From positions 1-21,471 of the forward strand of contig CAYFUI010000008.1 in the NCBI GenBank assembly GCA_964346445.1: a stretch of 21,471 nt of DNA, given 5' to 3'. Within the stretch, counting starts at the first letter, position 1. Each line of letters starts with the position of its first letter. The notes below the pieces were generated by a model. That model made no database searches, was not told where the DNA came from, and was given only the letters and a program-made list of their open reading frames with translations. The translations under genes were made by a program, and so were the position numbers. This DNA is from JAGOZV01 sp964346445. Its GTDB lineage: Bacteria > Patescibacteriota > Saccharimonadia > Saccharimonadales > Saccharimonadaceae. Positions 20,124-21,471 of this stretch are shown piece after piece.

Positions 20124-21386
20124 ATGAAGGACCATAAAATAAAACAGCTTTTACAAGCAGAGAAAAAAAGGCAGGCTAAAGATATCCAATTGATACCAAG
20201 CGAAAATTATGTGAGCCAGGATGTTCTTGAAGCACTAGGTAGTGTCTTTACTAATAAGTACTCGGAGGGGTATCCCGGCTCGCGTTATTATGGTGGCCAG
20301 CATAATACTGACCAGGTGGAGCAATTAGCTATCAACAGGGCTAAGAAGCTGTTTAAGGCCGACCACGCCAATGTGCAGCCCCACTCCGGTGCGGCTGCCA
20401 ATGAGGCCGTTTATTATGCTTGGTTAGATAGTGGCGACACTGTCCTAGCCATGGACCTAAGCCATGGTGGGCACTTAACACACGGTGCACCTGTTACAAG
20501 AAGTGCCAAGCAGTATAATTTTGTTCGGTATAAAGTAAAAGATGTCGATACTGGTGAAATAGACTATGAGGAGCTGCGCCAGCTAGCCCTAAAGCACCGT
20601 CCGAAAATTATATTAGCCGGTTTTAGTTCATATTCGCGCGAACTAGATTATGAAAAATTTGCGGCAATTGGCCAGGAAGTAGGCGCCTTGCTAGTAGCAG
20701 ACATTGCCCATATAGCAGGGCTGATTGCTGGTAAGGTGGCTAAAAACCCTTTAGACTATGGCTTTCATGTTTTAACCACCACTACCCATAAAACCTTACG
20801 AGGACCTAGGGGCGGCATGATATTGTCTCGCGGTCAGGTTAGTAGCCCATTAAAAAGGCCAGAAAAAAACATCAATAATATACCAACCCTAATAGACAGA
20901 GCAGTTTTTCCAGGAACCCAAGGGGGCCCACAAATGCATTCAATCGCCGCTAAAGCAGTAGCACTAAAAGAGGCACTTAACCCTGATTTTGAATATTATG
21001 CTAAAAGTATATTAGCTAATGCCACAGCATTAGCCGCTTCTTTAAAAAGTAAGGGCTTTATTATAGTAAGTGGGGGCACTAGTAACCACATGATGGTGCT
21101 TGACGTTATGAAGAGTCATGGAATTGATGGTAAGACTTTCCAAGAGGAGCTAGAGAAAGTTGGAATTACTGCTAATGCAAATGTCATCCCAGATGACCCG
21201 CTCCCTCCATTTGCTCCTAGTGGTTTACGTATTGGCACGCCAGCTTTAACAACCAAGGGGTATAATGAAACGGATATGGAGATGATAGCTAAGTGGATGA
21301 ATGAGGTTGCCCTTAACCAAGATGGTGATAACGGGCTTAAAAAAGTTAAAGAAGATATAGCCCTGTTTTTGAAAAAGCGTAGTTAG
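20124..21386 (+). CDS. glyA: Serine hydroxymethyltransferase
   Basis: PLP enzyme converting serine plus tetrahydrofolate to glycine plus 5,10-methylene-THF (420 aa, typical length). LIPSENYVS is at 23-31, then YPGSRYYGG at 50-58, HSGAAANEAVY, and DLSHGGHLTHG at 111-121. PLP-contacting D193/H196 follow in VADIAHIAGL, and the PLP lysine is K223 in TTTTHKTLRGPRGG. FPGTQGGP and a C-terminal RIGTPALTTKG close the fold. ATG 20124 is preceded by AAAGGAG (20112-20118); the in-frame GTG at 20118 overlaps that site and is rejected. The predicted leader is about 15 nt. It is the only gene between the bidirectional promoter and a strong terminator, so it is monocistronic. Confidence 0.97.
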   Translation: MKDHKIKQLLQAEKKRQAKDIQLIPSENYVSQDVLEALGSVFTNKYSEGYPGSRYYGGQHNTDQVEQLAINRAKKLFKADHANVQPHSGAAANEAVYYAWLDSGDTVLAMDLSHGGHLTHGAPVTRSAKQYNFVRYKVKDVDTGEIDYEELRQLALKHRPKIILAGFSSYSRELDYEKFAAIGQEVGALLVADIAHIAGLIAGKVAKNPLDYGFHVLTTTTHKTLRGPRGGMILSRGQVSSPLKRPEKNINNIPTLIDRAVFPGTQGGPQMHSIAAKAVALKEALNPDFEYYAKSILANATALAASLKSKGFIIVSGGTSNHMMVLDVMKSHGIDGKTFQEELEKVGITANANVIPDDPLPPFAPSGLRIGTPALTTKGYNETDMEMIAKWMNEVALNQDGDNGLKKVKEDIALFLKKRS

Positions 21387-21400
21387 CATTTTAATACTAA

Positions 21401-21438
21401 TATAAAATAAAACCTCGCTAACGAGGTTTTATTTTATA
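21401..21438. terminator. Strong intrinsic terminator after glyA
   Basis: A perfect 17-bp inverted repeat with a GC core CCTCG/CGAGG, loop CTAA and A/T flanks. On the plus strand the core is followed by TTTTATTTTATA; the mirror sequence would also stop minus-strand transcripts. Confidence 0.9.
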
Positions 21439-21471
21439 ACAAGCTTAGCAAAGATGGTGTAAACTACAGCT

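Noticed and set aside
1..21471. Mobile elements, prophage, CRISPR arrays, origin of replication
   Set aside because: I found no transposase or integrase motifs, no spaced direct repeats, no terminal inverted repeats and no DnaA-box clusters by reading.

Overview
The window looks like a chromosomal stretch of a small-genome Candidate Phyla Radiation (Patescibacteria) bacterium, most likely Candidatus Saccharibacteria (TM7). This rests on the tight packing of short operons, moderate-to-low GC, lone housekeeping genes out of their usual operons, a membrane-anchored Clp-like ATPase, DUF998- and DUF5684-like membrane proteins, and an HTH-MurA fusion. The lineage call is inference: no rRNA is present. 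The code appears standard: TGA is used as a stop, and the only tRNA-Gly here reads GGA/GGG. I see no insertion sequence, prophage, CRISPR array or origin.

Layout. (1) 12-3093: tRNA-Pro (-), then metG-tatD-unknown gene (+). (2) 3112-5949: a tRNA thiolation operon made of a cysteine desulfurase, a YdcF-like membrane protein and mnmA. It converges on murT-gatD (-), and the two stop codons physically overlap at 5946-5949. (3) 5946-10816: murT-gatD diverges from a small membrane protein plus an unusual membrane-anchored two-AAA Clp ATPase. Both operons are driven from a 37-bp bidirectional promoter. (4) 10826-12820: tRNA-Arg, a DUF998-like and a DUF5684-like membrane protein (divergent), tRNA-Gly (-) and tRNA-Glu (+). 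(5) 12855-18345: pyk, tpiA, a tail-anchored unknown protein and a UvrD/PcrA helicase. (6) 18374-21438: tRNA-His, a shared terminator, the HTH-MurA fusion (-) and divergent glyA (+), ending in a strong hairpin terminator.

Promoters are unusually legible. Most are an extended -10 (TGNTATAAT or close) with little or no -35. At six protein genes (nifS, murT, the 8028 gene, pyk, uvrD, HTH-murA) the -10 ends only 7-12 bases before the start codon and there is no Shine-Dalgarno, which predicts leaderless mRNAs. The other transcription units (metG, DUF998, DUF5684, glyA) have predicted leaders of only about 15-20 nt, with the Shine-Dalgarno near the 5' end.

The points most worth a second look are these. 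The GatD homologue has lost both glutaminase catalytic residues (Cys to Thr, His to Ser) and contains no cysteine at all; its MurT partner has lost the zinc ribbon. The MurA homologue carries an N-terminal XRE helix-turn-helix, keeps the catalytic Cys, and has changes at other conserved MurA sites. It sits next to a 22-bp palindrome formed by two back-to-back -10 elements shared with glyA. The Clp-like ATPase has two N-terminal membrane segments, a D1 with degenerate Walker B and arginine-finger positions, and no M-domain.
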